From Lacinutrix venerupis (GTDB lineage Bacteria > Bacteroidota > Bacteroidia > Flavobacteriales > Flavobacteriaceae), in the NCBI RefSeq assembly GCF_003663945.1, contig NZ_RCCH01000001.1, positions 372,001 through 436,000 of the forward strand: a DNA stretch of 64,000 bases, given 5' to 3'. Positions 18,723 to 26,877 of this stretch are shown piece after piece. Every line of letters starts with the position of its first letter. Position 1 is the stretch's first letter. A program made the translations under genes and the position numbers. Below the pieces are notes generated by a model. That model was not told where the DNA came from. It ran no database searches and saw only the letters and a list, made by a program, of their open reading frames with translations.

Positions 18723-19337
18723 ATGGTAGAAATTTTAACATCCATTTTTTTCATTTTTGCTGTAATTGACCCAATTGGATCAATACCTGTTTATTTGGAA
18801 GCCACTAAGGAGTTTGATAATTTACACAAAAAGAAAATAGCCATTAGAGCTTGTGTTATAGCATTTTTAATACTTCTCTTTTTTATTGTTATTGGTCAAC
18901 TTATTTTAGAAGGAATGAAAGTATCTTTAGATGCTTTTCAAATTTCTGGAGGAGTTATTTTATTTCTTTTTGCGTTAACCATGATTTTTGGAGATGGAAA
19001 ACCTGAACAAGAAAAAAATAGTATTTCAGATTATAAACACGTAACTATTTTCCCAATAGCTATTCCATCTATTGCATCTCCAGGAGCAATTATGGCTGTA
19101 GTATTATTAACAGATAACCACTTATATACTTTTTTACAACAGAGCATAACAACTTTATTGGTTTTAATTGTTATAGGCATTACTTGTTTAATTCTTTTAG
19201 CTGCTAATAAATTACAAGAAAAAATTGGAGATTACGGTATTACTGTTATTAGTAAAATTATGGGCTTAATACTAGCAGCATATGCGGTTCAAAATATTTT
19301 AAGCGGAATTTCAGACTACTTTTCTGCAACTACATAA
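18723..19337 (+). CDS. MarC family integral membrane protein
   Basis: A 204-residue MarC/UPF0056 protein with six predicted helices. The family motifs IDPIGSIPVY near residue 17 and ISGGVILFLFAL near residue 78 are present, as is FPIAIPSIASPGAIM near residue 115. The true function of MarC is unresolved; the old link to multiple antibiotic resistance is not supported for E. coli. It starts 6 bases after the symporter stop, at the end of the operon. A second MarC paralogue occurs at 55932-56555. Confidence 0.88.
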   Translation: MVEILTSIFFIFAVIDPIGSIPVYLEATKEFDNLHKKKIAIRACVIAFLILLFFIVIGQLILEGMKVSLDAFQISGGVILFLFALTMIFGDGKPEQEKNSISDYKHVTIFPIAIPSIASPGAIMAVVLLTDNHLYTFLQQSITTLLVLIVIGITCLILLAANKLQEKIGDYGITVISKIMGLILAAYAVQNILSGISDYFSATT

Positions 19338-19433
19338 TGGAGAGCAAAAACATTTAATTAAACACTTAACTCTTAAAATTAAACCATTACCAATGGTCTA
19401 TTTTTATTAGTATTATTTAACATGTAATAATAT

Positions 19434-19463
19434 AAACACTATCAAACTGATAGTGTTTTTTAT
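19434..19463 (+). terminator. Rho-independent terminator after marC
   Basis: A perfect 10-bp stem AAACACTATC/GATAGTGTTT with a 5-base loop is followed by a run of T residues. It lies 97 bases after the MarC stop. Confidence 0.75.
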
Positions 19464-19503
19464 TTTAAATAGTATTATTTACTTAACTTTTCATCAAATT
19501 AGC

Positions 19504-19534
19504 TTGTCTTTTTGTAAAGTTTGTTTTACATTTG
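19504..19534 (+). promoter_or_regulatory. Consensus promoter TTG-N20-TACATTTG
   Basis: TTG (19504-19506), a 20-base spacer and TACATTTG (19527-19534) match the full Bacteroidetes promoter. The ATG of the membrane protein follows 34 bases later. It should drive the membrane protein/XRE pair. Confidence 0.65.
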
Positions 19535-19568
19535 AGTAATCAATTTATCAATCAAAAATTGAACAATT

Positions 19569-20042
19569 ATGAACACAAATTATTTATTACCAAACAAGCT
19601 TAAACCATTAGGCTGGATTTTATTTATACTAGGCACTTTCTTTGGTCTATTACTTTTATTTAAAGGATATGATTATGAACCCATAAAGTTTAAAGTGCTT
19701 TCTTTATTTAATAACAGTATTCTTGGAAATGATTCAATGTCTTACTTTAAAATTATCGAAACCGGTATTGCAAACGAGTTAGCTACTATTGCTATTATTA
19801 CTGGAGGATTAATAATTGCACTTTCTAAAGAAAAAGTAGAAGACGAATTTATATCTAAACTTAGAGCAGATTCCTTTATATGGGCTATGATAACTAATTA
19901 TATAGTGTTGCTAATAGCTACAATTTTTATTTATGAGATGAGATTTTTTACCGTGTTAGTTTTTAATATGTTTACACCAATTATTTTCTTTATTATTCGT
20001 TTTAATTTTTTAAAATTTAAATCTAATAGTGATGAAGAATAA
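19569..20042 (+). CDS. Four-helix membrane protein paired with an XRE regulator
   Basis: A 157-residue protein with four hydrophobic segments at about 14-33, 66-86, 102-124 and 127-147, and a short acidic tail (SNSDEE). I do not recognise a named family. The downstream XRE gene starts inside its last codons, an 11-base overlap that implies translational coupling. Pairs of a small membrane protein and a COG1476-type regulator are common in Bacteroidetes, and the membrane partner may hold or modulate the regulator. This partnership is inferred from layout only. Confidence 0.7.
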   Translation: MNTNYLLPNKLKPLGWILFILGTFFGLLLLFKGYDYEPIKFKVLSLFNNSILGNDSMSYFKIIETGIANELATIAIITGGLIIALSKEKVEDEFISKLRADSFIWAMITNYIVLLIATIFIYEMRFFTVLVFNMFTPIIFFIIRFNFLKFKSNSDEE

Positions 20043-20232
20043 TATAAAAGTACAGCGTGCTATACATGATTTAACACAAGCTGCTTTAGCTGAAAAAATA
20101 GGCGTTAGTAGACAAACCATAAACGCAATGGAAAAAAACAAATACGTTCCATCTACAGTTTTAGCTTTAAAATTAGCAGAATTATTTAACGTAAAAGTTG
20201 AAGACATTTTTCAACTTGAGAATAATGAATAG
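20032..20232 (+). CDS. XRE-family helix-turn-helix regulator (COG1476 type)
   Basis: A 66-residue protein that is essentially one Cro/C1-type HTH domain: LTQAALAEKIGVSRQTINAM places the recognition helix at about residues 26-37, followed by the typical PSTVLALKLAELFNVKVEDIF tail. I use ATG 20032 rather than the adjacent GTG at 20029. It overlaps the membrane-protein gene by 11 bases. Single-domain regulators of this type usually bind as dimers near their own promoter. No operator was identified here. Confidence 0.85.
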   Translation: MKNNIKVQRAIHDLTQAALAEKIGVSRQTINAMEKNKYVPSTVLALKLAELFNVKVEDIFQLENNE

Positions 20233-20241
20233 AAACAAAAA

Positions 20242-20267
20242 AAAGCGCAATCTTTCGATTGCGCTTT
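20242..20267. terminator. Terminator between convergent genes
   Basis: An 11-bp perfect stem AAAGCGCAATC/GATTGCGCTTT has a TTTC loop. The left flank is a run of A residues, giving a strong T tract on the minus strand, so it mainly serves the DUF2911 gene and may also stop the XRE transcript. Confidence 0.75.
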
Positions 20268-20294
20268 AAATATATACTTACTGTAAAAAACAAA

Positions 20295-21137
20295 TTATTC
20301 CCATTCTTTAAGAAACTCTTTATTCATTTTTACATAACCTGCATTATCAGCTTCTTCTGCAAGTTTTAAAGATGCTTTTGCAGCTTTTATTGCTTCTTTT
20401 TTATTTCCTGCCTTTGCATGAATTAAAGATTGTTGACGTAACATCCAAAATTTAGGATCATCTTTACTCATATCTATTGCCTTATCAATCCATACTACAG
20501 CTTGTTTAATATCTCCGTTAGATTCTAAATTGTAACGTGCAGCAGCATAATAATCTGCAGCTCCAGGACCATTCATCACTTTATTAATATTTGCTTTAAC
20601 TTTTGCTGCAGTAGGTACTTCTATTGTAACTCCAACAAAAACATCTTCCCATAATATACCTAAAACAGCAGAGTTATTTGTTAAATCATCAAAAAGCATA
20701 GTAAATGTTTCCATTTTCATAGGCATATTCATAACGTCTGTAGTTACTTTTGCCGCAACTTTATTTTCATCCCATGCTTTTGGTGTTCCCCAATTATTAG
20801 TATCTGTATAAAATACAATATCCCATGACGATTTATTTGGTTTTGTAAAAACAGCATAAGAACCTGCTTTCACTTCTTTACCTCCAATTTTTACATCATC
20901 ACTAAAAGTAATTACAGTGTTTTTATTAGCTCCCGTTCTCCACATTTCACCATAAGGAACTAAATCTCCAAAAATAGCACGACCTCTCATGCTTGGTCTT
21001 GAGAATTCTAAAGTTAAATCTGTTAAACCTACCTTCTGCTCTATTTTAGCTTCTGGACTAGGTTGCGGTGTCTCAATTTGAGCATTTGCAGTAAATGATG
21101 CTACAAATACTAAGGCAATCATCAATAAATTTTTCAT
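20295..21137 (-). CDS. Exported DUF2911 domain protein
   Basis: A 280-residue protein with a signal peptide (MKNLLMIALVFVASFTANAQ, cleavage after about residue 19). The DUF2911 domain covers roughly 25-170 and contains the characteristic SRPSMRGRAIFG, GEMWRTGANK and AGSYAVFTKP. The C-terminal 90 residues look like helical TPR-like repeats (DPKFWMLRQQSLIHAKAG). DUF2911 proteins are frequent in Bacteroidetes and have no established function. The gene is monocistronic, ending near a strong terminator. The codons and composition suggest good expression. Confidence 0.88.
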   Translation of the reverse strand: MKNLLMIALVFVASFTANAQIETPQPSPEAKIEQKVGLTDLTLEFSRPSMRGRAIFGDLVPYGEMWRTGANKNTVITFSDDVKIGGKEVKAGSYAVFTKPNKSSWDIVFYTDTNNWGTPKAWDENKVAAKVTTDVMNMPMKMETFTMLFDDLTNNSAVLGILWEDVFVGVTIEVPTAAKVKANINKVMNGPGAADYYAAARYNLESNGDIKQAVVWIDKAIDMSKDDPKFWMLRQQSLIHAKAGNKKEAIKAAKASLKLAEEADNAGYVKMNKEFLKEWE

Positions 21138-21310
21138 AATATTTTTAATGTGTTAGTGTTAATTTTTTTATTAGTGTAAATCTACAAATTACAGCTTTTT
21201 TCTGTTGTTAATAAAAACTTAAATAAGGTTAGAAATCTTTGCAAAACACTAAAAATTTAAAATAAAAAACACTCAGCTATTTTTACCAACTCATAATATG
21301 ATGTTAATTT

Positions 21311-21353
21311 TGTTTAACTTTATTAAAAAACAATTAAACATTTTGTATCTTTA
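21311..21353 (+). promoter_or_regulatory. Dyad operator plus -7 element of light island unit 1
   Basis: TGTTTAACTT (21311-21320), a 10-base spacer and CAATTAAACA (21331-21340) form a dyad (8 of 10 positions match a perfect inverted repeat). TTTTG and then the -7 element TATCTTTA (21346-21353) follow. No TTG occurs at the -33 position. The same arrangement recurs at 28437-28479. The operator would control the TetR-like gene starting at 21374, and it rules out the ATG at 21353, which lies in the -7 box. Confidence 0.65.
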
Positions 21354-21373
21354 TGGATATTAAACATAATCTC

Positions 21374-22030
21374 ATGGCGAAAAAGAAAAATTTAACTAAA
21401 AACAACATAATAACATTTTATATGGATTATGTTTTAGAGCATGGTCAAAACCCAAAATCTGTATATAGTTTTGCAAAACATAATAATTTTGAAGAATCTA
21501 AATTTTATGAGTTTTTTGGATCGTTTGAAAATATAGAAAAACATATATTTAAAGTGTTTCATGATAACACTATTTCTGCCTTACATAAAAGTAACGAGTA
21601 TTCTAGCTTTCAGTCTAGAGAAAAATTATTAAGCTATTATTTTACATTTTTTGAAAACCTAACCGCCAACAGAAGCTATGTTGTTTATACATTAAATAAA
21701 CATAAAAACAGCTTAAAATCTTTTAAAGCATTAACAGTATTAAAATCTAGTTTCACACAGTATATTAATGATTTGGATATTGAATTATTAGATGTAAAGG
21801 AAGAAAAATTAAATAAAATTCAAAATAAAGGACTTACAGAATCTGCATGGCTACAACTATTATTAACAATAAAATTTTGGTTAGAAGATACTTCTGCAAG
21901 TTTTGAAAAAACAGATGTTTTTATAGAAAAATCTGTTAACACAAGCTTCGATGTTTTAAACATTGCTCCTTTAAAAAGCTTGATAGATTTCGGGAAATTT
22001 ATTTTCAAAGAAAAAGTAAAAATGAATTAA
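21374..22030 (+). CDS. TetR/AcrR-like transcriptional regulator
   Basis: A 218-residue protein starting MAKKKNLTKNN. The N-terminal 60 residues read as a TetR-type DNA-binding domain with HTH-like KSVYSFAKHNNFEESKFYEFFGSF split over helices 2-3. The rest is a helical C-terminal domain of unknown ligand. An ATG 21 bases earlier falls inside the -7 element, so the ATG at 21374 is preferred. It is the first gene of the photoprotection island, and the dyad operator before it is also found before the second transcription unit, which makes it the best local candidate for the regulator. It has no recognisable photoreceptor domain. Confidence 0.75.
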   Translation: MAKKKNLTKNNIITFYMDYVLEHGQNPKSVYSFAKHNNFEESKFYEFFGSFENIEKHIFKVFHDNTISALHKSNEYSSFQSREKLLSYYFTFFENLTANRSYVVYTLNKHKNSLKSFKALTVLKSSFTQYINDLDIELLDVKEEKLNKIQNKGLTESAWLQLLLTIKFWLEDTSASFEKTDVFIEKSVNTSFDVLNIAPLKSLIDFGKFIFKEKVKMN

Positions 22031-22083
22031 TAAAATTTTTGAGATTAAGAAATTTCTCTCATTCATTATAAATATAAAACATA

Positions 22084-23394
22084 TTGAAAACAATAGATAG
22101 CATACCAACTTCTAAAATCCAACGAGCTTCAAAACTTGTTCAAACTGGTGCTAAAGTGGGAGTTAATTACCTAAAATACTACGGAGATAAATTAACAAAA
22201 ACCGAAGACGAAGCTAAAACACGTTTAAACAATAATAACGCTGAAGATATTTACGATGGTTTAAAAAAGCTAAAAGGAAGTGCATTAAAAGTGGCGCAAA
22301 TGTTAAGTATGGAAAAGAGTATTTTACCTCAAGCTTATGTAGAAAAATTCTCTCTTGCGCAATTTTCTGTACCACCACTTTCTGCTCCTTTAGTTGCTAA
22401 AACTTTTAAAAAATATTTTGGCAAATTACCTAATGAAATCTACGACACCTTTAATTTAACTTCTGTAAATGCTGCCAGTATTGGGCAAGTGCATGTAGCA
22501 GAAAAAAATGGGAAGAAACTTGCTGTGAAAATTCAATACCCAGGTGTCGCAGATAGCATTTCTACAGATTTAGCATTAGTTAAACCTATTGCTATACAAA
22601 TGTTTAACATTAAAGGAAAAGATAGCGACAAATACTTTAAAGAAGTAGAAAATAAACTTATTGAAGAAACTAACTATATTCTTGAAGTGAAACAGAGTAA
22701 AGAAATAGTTAGTGCATGTAAGCATATTCCTAACCTTAAATTTCCAAAATATTATGAAGATTTATCGTCCGAAAGAATTATAACTATGGATTGGATGGAA
22801 GGCGAACATTTAAGTCAATTTACTGCTTATAATAAAGACCAAAACAAAGCAAACAAATTGGGTCAAGCACTTTGGGATTTCTATATGTATCAAATGCATA
22901 AACTAAAAAAAGTACATGCCGACCCACATCCTGGAAATTTTTTAATTTCTGAAAAAGGAGAATTAATAGCCTTAGATTTTGGTTGTATGAAAACAGTACC
23001 AGACGAATTTTATATACCATACTTTGAATTAGCAAAAAAAGATAGCATTAATAATCCTAACATTTTTAAAGAAAAATTATTTGCTTTAGAAATTTTAAAA
23101 GAAGATGATTCGCCAGAAGAGTTAGATTTCTTTTCAAAAATGTTTCATGAAATGTTGAGCCTTTTTACACAACCTTTTCATGTAGAAACATTTAATTTTT
23201 CTGATGAAAAATTCTTTGGTAAAATTACAGAATTAGGTCAAAAATATAGTAAAAACACAGAGTTACGCAAAATGAATGGCAATAGAGGCTCCAAACATTT
23301 TATATATATAAATAGAACCTTTTTCGGGCTTTATAATTTAATGTTCGATTTAAAAGCACAAAATATAAAAATTAATAATTTTAAAAATTTATAG
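22084..23394 (+). CDS. ABC1/UbiB/AarF-family atypical kinase
   Basis: A 436-residue protein of the ADCK/UbiB family, whose members have a protein-kinase fold and support isoprenoid-quinone or lipid metabolism. Visible motifs are KVAQ at 69-72 (family KxGQ with Ala for Gly), ASIGQVHVAE at 131-140, the ATP lysine Lys149 in LAVKIQYPG, HADPHPGNF near 280 and LDFGCMK near 300. No C-terminal membrane helix is evident. The start is TTG 22084 (MKTIDSIPTSKI), matching flavobacterial homologues. It is the second gene in the island, and its stop touches the flavin reductase ATG. Confidence 0.9.
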   Translation: MKTIDSIPTSKIQRASKLVQTGAKVGVNYLKYYGDKLTKTEDEAKTRLNNNNAEDIYDGLKKLKGSALKVAQMLSMEKSILPQAYVEKFSLAQFSVPPLSAPLVAKTFKKYFGKLPNEIYDTFNLTSVNAASIGQVHVAEKNGKKLAVKIQYPGVADSISTDLALVKPIAIQMFNIKGKDSDKYFKEVENKLIEETNYILEVKQSKEIVSACKHIPNLKFPKYYEDLSSERIITMDWMEGEHLSQFTAYNKDQNKANKLGQALWDFYMYQMHKLKKVHADPHPGNFLISEKGELIALDFGCMKTVPDEFYIPYFELAKKDSINNPNIFKEKLFALEILKEDDSPEELDFFSKMFHEMLSLFTQPFHVETFNFSDEKFFGKITELGQKYSKNTELRKMNGNRGSKHFIYINRTFFGLYNLMFDLKAQNIKINNFKNL

Positions 23395-24009
23395 ATGACC
23401 TATTTTAGCTTAAAAGACATTAATAACCTTGAGCACCTTTATAAAATAAACTTAATAAATAGCTGTTCTGGTTATAAATCTGCTAACCTAATAGGTACAA
23501 AATCTAGTTCTGGTATAGAAAATGTGGCCATATTTAGCTCAATTACACATGTAGGTTCTAGTCCTCCAATTCTAGGCTTTTTTTGTAGACCTACAACCGT
23601 AACTAGAAATACTTATGATAATATAAAAAACACAGGAGTTTATACAATTAATCATATCCATAAATCTAATTTTAAAGATGCACATCACACATCTGCAAAA
23701 TATAATTCTAGTATATCTGAATTCGATAAAACATCTTTAAAAGCAGAATATAAAGCAAATTTTCATGCGCCTTTTGTAAAGCATTCACCAGTTCAAATAG
23801 CAATGAAATTTATTAACGAATATCCTATTAAAGAAAATGGAACTATTTTAATTCTAGGTGAAATTCAAGGCTTATATATTAATAACTCTTTAATTACAGA
23901 AGATGGTTTCGTAAACCTATCTAAAGCTAATATTGCAACAATAAATAGCTTAGATGGTTATGCTTTTCCTAAATTAGAAGAAAGATTAGCATATCAAAGA
24001 CCAAAATAA
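23395..24009 (+). CDS. Flavin reductase family protein (FMN-binding split barrel)
   Basis: A 204-residue protein with the split-barrel flavin reductase core: NLIGTKSSSGIENVAIFSS near residues 30-48 and PPILGFFCRPTTVTRNTYDN near 60-80 form the FMN phosphate-binding region. Such proteins reduce FMN or FAD with NAD(P)H or use bound flavin in their own reactions. The ATG directly follows the kinase stop codon. In a cluster with three flavoenzymes of the photolyase family, supplying reduced flavin is plausible but not shown by the sequence. Confidence 0.85.
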   Translation: MTYFSLKDINNLEHLYKINLINSCSGYKSANLIGTKSSSGIENVAIFSSITHVGSSPPILGFFCRPTTVTRNTYDNIKNTGVYTINHIHKSNFKDAHHTSAKYNSSISEFDKTSLKAEYKANFHAPFVKHSPVQIAMKFINEYPIKENGTILILGEIQGLYINNSLITEDGFVNLSKANIATINSLDGYAFPKLEERLAYQRPK

Positions 24010-24015
24010 AACACT

Positions 24016-25440
24016 ATGAAAATACTTGTTACAGGTGCAACAGGCTATATAGGCAAACGTATTATTCCGTTACTTATAGAACAAGGCCATACAGTGGTTT
24101 GCGCTGTAAGAGGAAAATTACGAACAGAAAAAAAATATAGTGATGAGCAAAATGTAGAAGTAGTTGAAGTCGATTTTTTAAAAAAAGAAACACTTAAAAA
24201 TATACCAAAAGATATAGACGCTGCTTATTACTTAATACATTCAATGTCCAATTCTATTTCTAGTTTTCAACAAATGGAAAATGACTGTGCTATAAATTTT
24301 AAGCAAATTATAGAGCAAACTAACTGCAAACAAGTTATTTATTTAAGCGGTATCACTAACGATTTAAAACTATCTAAACATTTATTATCTAGAAAAAATG
24401 TAGAAAACATCTTAGCTTCACCAACATATGGTTTAACAGTTTTTAAAGCTGGAATTATTGTAGGTTCAGGAAGTTCTTCATTCGAAATTATTAGAGATTT
24501 AGTAGAAAAATTACCTATTATGGTAGCTCCTAAATGGCTTAACACAAAAACTCAACCTATTGCTATTAGAGATGTACTAGCATTTTTAACACGTAGTTTA
24601 GGAGATAAGAGACTTTATAACACAACACACGATATTTTTGGCCCAGAAATTTTAAATTACAAACAACTTCTACTAAAATTTGCTAAGTCCAGAGGTTTAA
24701 AAAGATATATAATTACAGTACCTATAATGACTCCAAAACTATCAAGTTATTGGTTATATTTTGTTACATCAACATCTTATAAATTGGCTAGAACCTTGGT
24801 AAATAGTATGGGAGTAGAAATAATTGGGCATCCAAGTAATATTAACCAAATGCTTGATGTTAATCCTATTAATTATGATGAAGCAGTACAATTAGCATTC
24901 GAAAAAATTAAACAAAATAGTATTATTTCTAGCTGGAAAGACTCTTACGCCAGCAGTAGAATAAAAAAAAGAATTTCGGCAAAATATATTAATGTTCCAA
25001 AACATGGCTGTTTTAAAGATATTAAAGAAAGGTCTGTTTTAAATGAAGAACGAACTTTTGCGAAAATTTGTGCCATAGGTGGAGAAAATGGATGGTATTA
25101 TGGCACCTATTTATGGAAAATTAGAGGATTTATAGATAAACTCTTTGGAGGTATTGGTTTAAGACGCGGACGCACAAATGTTAATACAATAGAAACAGGT
25201 GATGCTTTAGATTTTTGGCGCGTATTATTAGCAGATCAAGAAAATAAGCGTCTGCTTTTATTTGCAGAAATGAAATTACCTGGAGAAGCTTGGTTAGAAT
25301 TTAGAGTTGCAAAAGGTAAAGTATACCAACGCGCAATATTTAGACCAAGAGGATTAGCAGGAAGGCTATATTGGTATAGTGTTTTACCGTTTCACGGCTT
25401 TATTTTTAAAGGCATGATAAATAAACTTGCTAATGCCTAA
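24016..25440 (+). CDS. SDR-type NAD(P)-binding protein with C-terminal DUF2867
   Basis: A 474-residue fusion. The N-terminal NAD(P)-binding Rossmann domain starts [10 protein letters not shown] (7-16) and resembles atypical SDRs of the NmrA/NDUFA9 class (about 1-300). The C-terminal DUF2867 region (about 320-470) contains [17 protein letters not shown] and [10 protein letters not shown]. Such fusions repeatedly occur beside cryptochrome/photolyase genes in proteobacteria and Bacteroidetes. Substrate unknown. The DUF2256 gene begins inside its last codons (ATG 25433), so the two are probably coupled. Confidence 0.88.
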   Translation: MKILVTGATGYIGKRIIPLLIEQGHTVVCAVRGKLRTEKKYSDEQNVEVVEVDFLKKETLKNIPKDIDAAYYLIHSMSNSISSFQQMENDCAINFKQIIEQTNCKQVIYLSGITNDLKLSKHLLSRKNVENILASPTYGLTVFKAGIIVGSGSSSFEIIRDLVEKLPIMVAPKWLNTKTQPIAIRDVLAFLTRSLGDKRLYNTTHDIFGPEILNYKQLLLKFAKSRGLKRYIITVPIMTPKLSSYWLYFVTSTSYKLARTLVNSMGVEIIGHPSNINQMLDVNPINYDEAVQLAFEKIKQNSIISSWKDSYASSRIKKRISAKYINVPKHGCFKDIKERSVLNEERTFAKICAIGGENGWYYGTYLWKIRGFIDKLFGGIGLRRGRTNVNTIETGDALDFWRVLLADQENKRLLLFAEMKLPGEAWLEFRVAKGKVYQRAIFRPRGLAGRLYWYSVLPFHGFIFKGMINKLANA

Positions 25441-25585
25441 AGGAGTTAAAAAACAAAATCTTCCAACCAAAATTTGCTTAACCTGCCTCCTACCTTTTAC
25501 TTGGAGAAAAAAATGGGAAAACAATTGGAACAATATAAAATATTGCAGTAAAAAATGTCGTCAAACAAAAACAAAACCAGTTTAG
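25433..25585 (+). CDS. DUF2256 zinc-ribbon-like protein (50 aa)
   Basis: A short protein, [18 protein letters not shown]..., with paired cysteines Cys15-x2-Cys18 and Cys38-x3-Cys42 (YCSKKCRQ), typical of DUF2256 and likely to bind zinc. It overlaps the SDR gene by 8 bases and the DASH cryptochrome by 31 bases. DUF2256 proteins are a well-known companion of photolyase/cryptochrome genes, though their role is unknown. The ORF is too short for most gene callers' default length cut-offs but is convincing by family match and cysteine spacing. Confidence 0.85.
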   Translation: MPKGVKKQNLPTKICLTCLLPFTWRKKWENNWNNIKYCSKKCRQTKTKPV

Positions 25586-26871
25586 TCTGGTTTAGAAACG
25601 ATTTACGAATACAAGACAATACTACACTTTCTAAAGCTATACTAGAAAATAATACTGTTATTGCAATTTATTGTTTTGATAAAAGACAGTTTAAAAAAGA
25701 TAGTTTCGGATTTAAAAAAACAGAAAAATATAGAGCTAAATTTTTAATTGAAACTGTTCAAGATTTAAAAACACAATTACAAAAATTAAATATTCCGCTA
25801 TACGTCTATTTTGATAATACAGAATTATGCATCGCTAAATTAGAAAAGTGTTTTAATTTCGACGCCTTATACCTTCAAAAAGAGTGGACAAGTGAAGAAA
25901 ATAATATACTAGATAAAGTAAAAAATATTTGGCACAAAAACTTCCCTATTTACGAGCTTTACAATCAATTTTTATATCATCCAGAAGATGTAATTTTTGA
26001 ACTTGATAAACTTCCCAAAATATTTACAGAATTTAGAAAAAACGTCGAAAAACATTCTAAAATTAGAACTACAAAAAGTATTTATAATACTAATTTCAAT
26101 AAAGATTTAATTGAAAATAACAAAACAAAAATACCAACACTTAAAGAATTAGGTTTTGCAAATTTTACACCACATCCTAATTCTGCTTTTCCTTTTAAAG
26201 GTGGAGAAAAAGAAGCATTAAAGAGATTAAATAATTATTTTTTTAAAACTAAAAAACTATGCATTTATAAGAAAACTAGAAATGGATTAATTGGTACAAA
26301 TTTTAGCTCCAAATTTTCACCATGGTTAGCAAACGGAAGTATAAGTGCAAAAACTATTTATTGGAAGGTTAAAGAATTCGAAACACTATATTTTAAAAAC
26401 CAATCTACATACTGGTTAATATTCGAGCTTATTTGGAGAGATTACTTTAAATATGTTTCGATACAACATCAATCTAAAATTTTTAAAATTGGCGGTATTT
26501 TAGAAAAAAAATATAATTGGCACACCAATTTTGAAAAAGTTAATAAATGGGTTAACGGCAAAACTAACCAGCCTTTTGTAAACGCAAATATGATAGAATT
26601 ACAAAAAACTGGCTGGATGAGTAATCGCGGCAGACAAAATGTTGCAAGTTATTTTACAAAAACATTGCAACTGGATTGGCGTATTGGTGCCGCATATTTT
26701 GAATCTTTACTTTTAGACTACGATGTACATAGCAATTATGGCAACTGGATGTATGTTGCTGGTGTTGGTAACGATCCCAGAGACAGAAAATTTAATGTAA
26801 AATTACAAGCAGACCGTTATGATACTAACGGAAATTACCAACGTTTGTGGTTACAAAACACTTTATTTTAA
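25555..26871 (+). CDS. DASH-family cryptochrome/photolyase
   Basis: A 438-residue flavoprotein. The N-terminal photolyase alpha/beta domain starts [14 protein letters not shown], and the C-terminal FAD domain includes [29 protein letters not shown] and [17 protein letters not shown]. The last motif, with the following [14 protein letters not shown], is diagnostic of the DASH subfamily. DASH proteins repair cyclobutane dimers, mainly in single-stranded DNA, and may also signal. The start overlaps DUF2256 by 31 bases, and 6 bases separate its stop from the next photolyase gene. Confidence 0.93.
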   Translation: MSSNKNKTSLVWFRNDLRIQDNTTLSKAILENNTVIAIYCFDKRQFKKDSFGFKKTEKYRAKFLIETVQDLKTQLQKLNIPLYVYFDNTELCIAKLEKCFNFDALYLQKEWTSEENNILDKVKNIWHKNFPIYELYNQFLYHPEDVIFELDKLPKIFTEFRKNVEKHSKIRTTKSIYNTNFNKDLIENNKTKIPTLKELGFANFTPHPNSAFPFKGGEKEALKRLNNYFFKTKKLCIYKKTRNGLIGTNFSSKFSPWLANGSISAKTIYWKVKEFETLYFKNQSTYWLIFELIWRDYFKYVSIQHQSKIFKIGGILEKKYNWHTNFEKVNKWVNGKTNQPFVNANMIELQKTGWMSNRGRQNVASYFTKTLQLDWRIGAAYFESLLLDYDVHSNYGNWMYVAGVGNDPRDRKFNVKLQADRYDTNGNYQRLWLQNTLF

Positions 26872-26877
26872 TTTATT

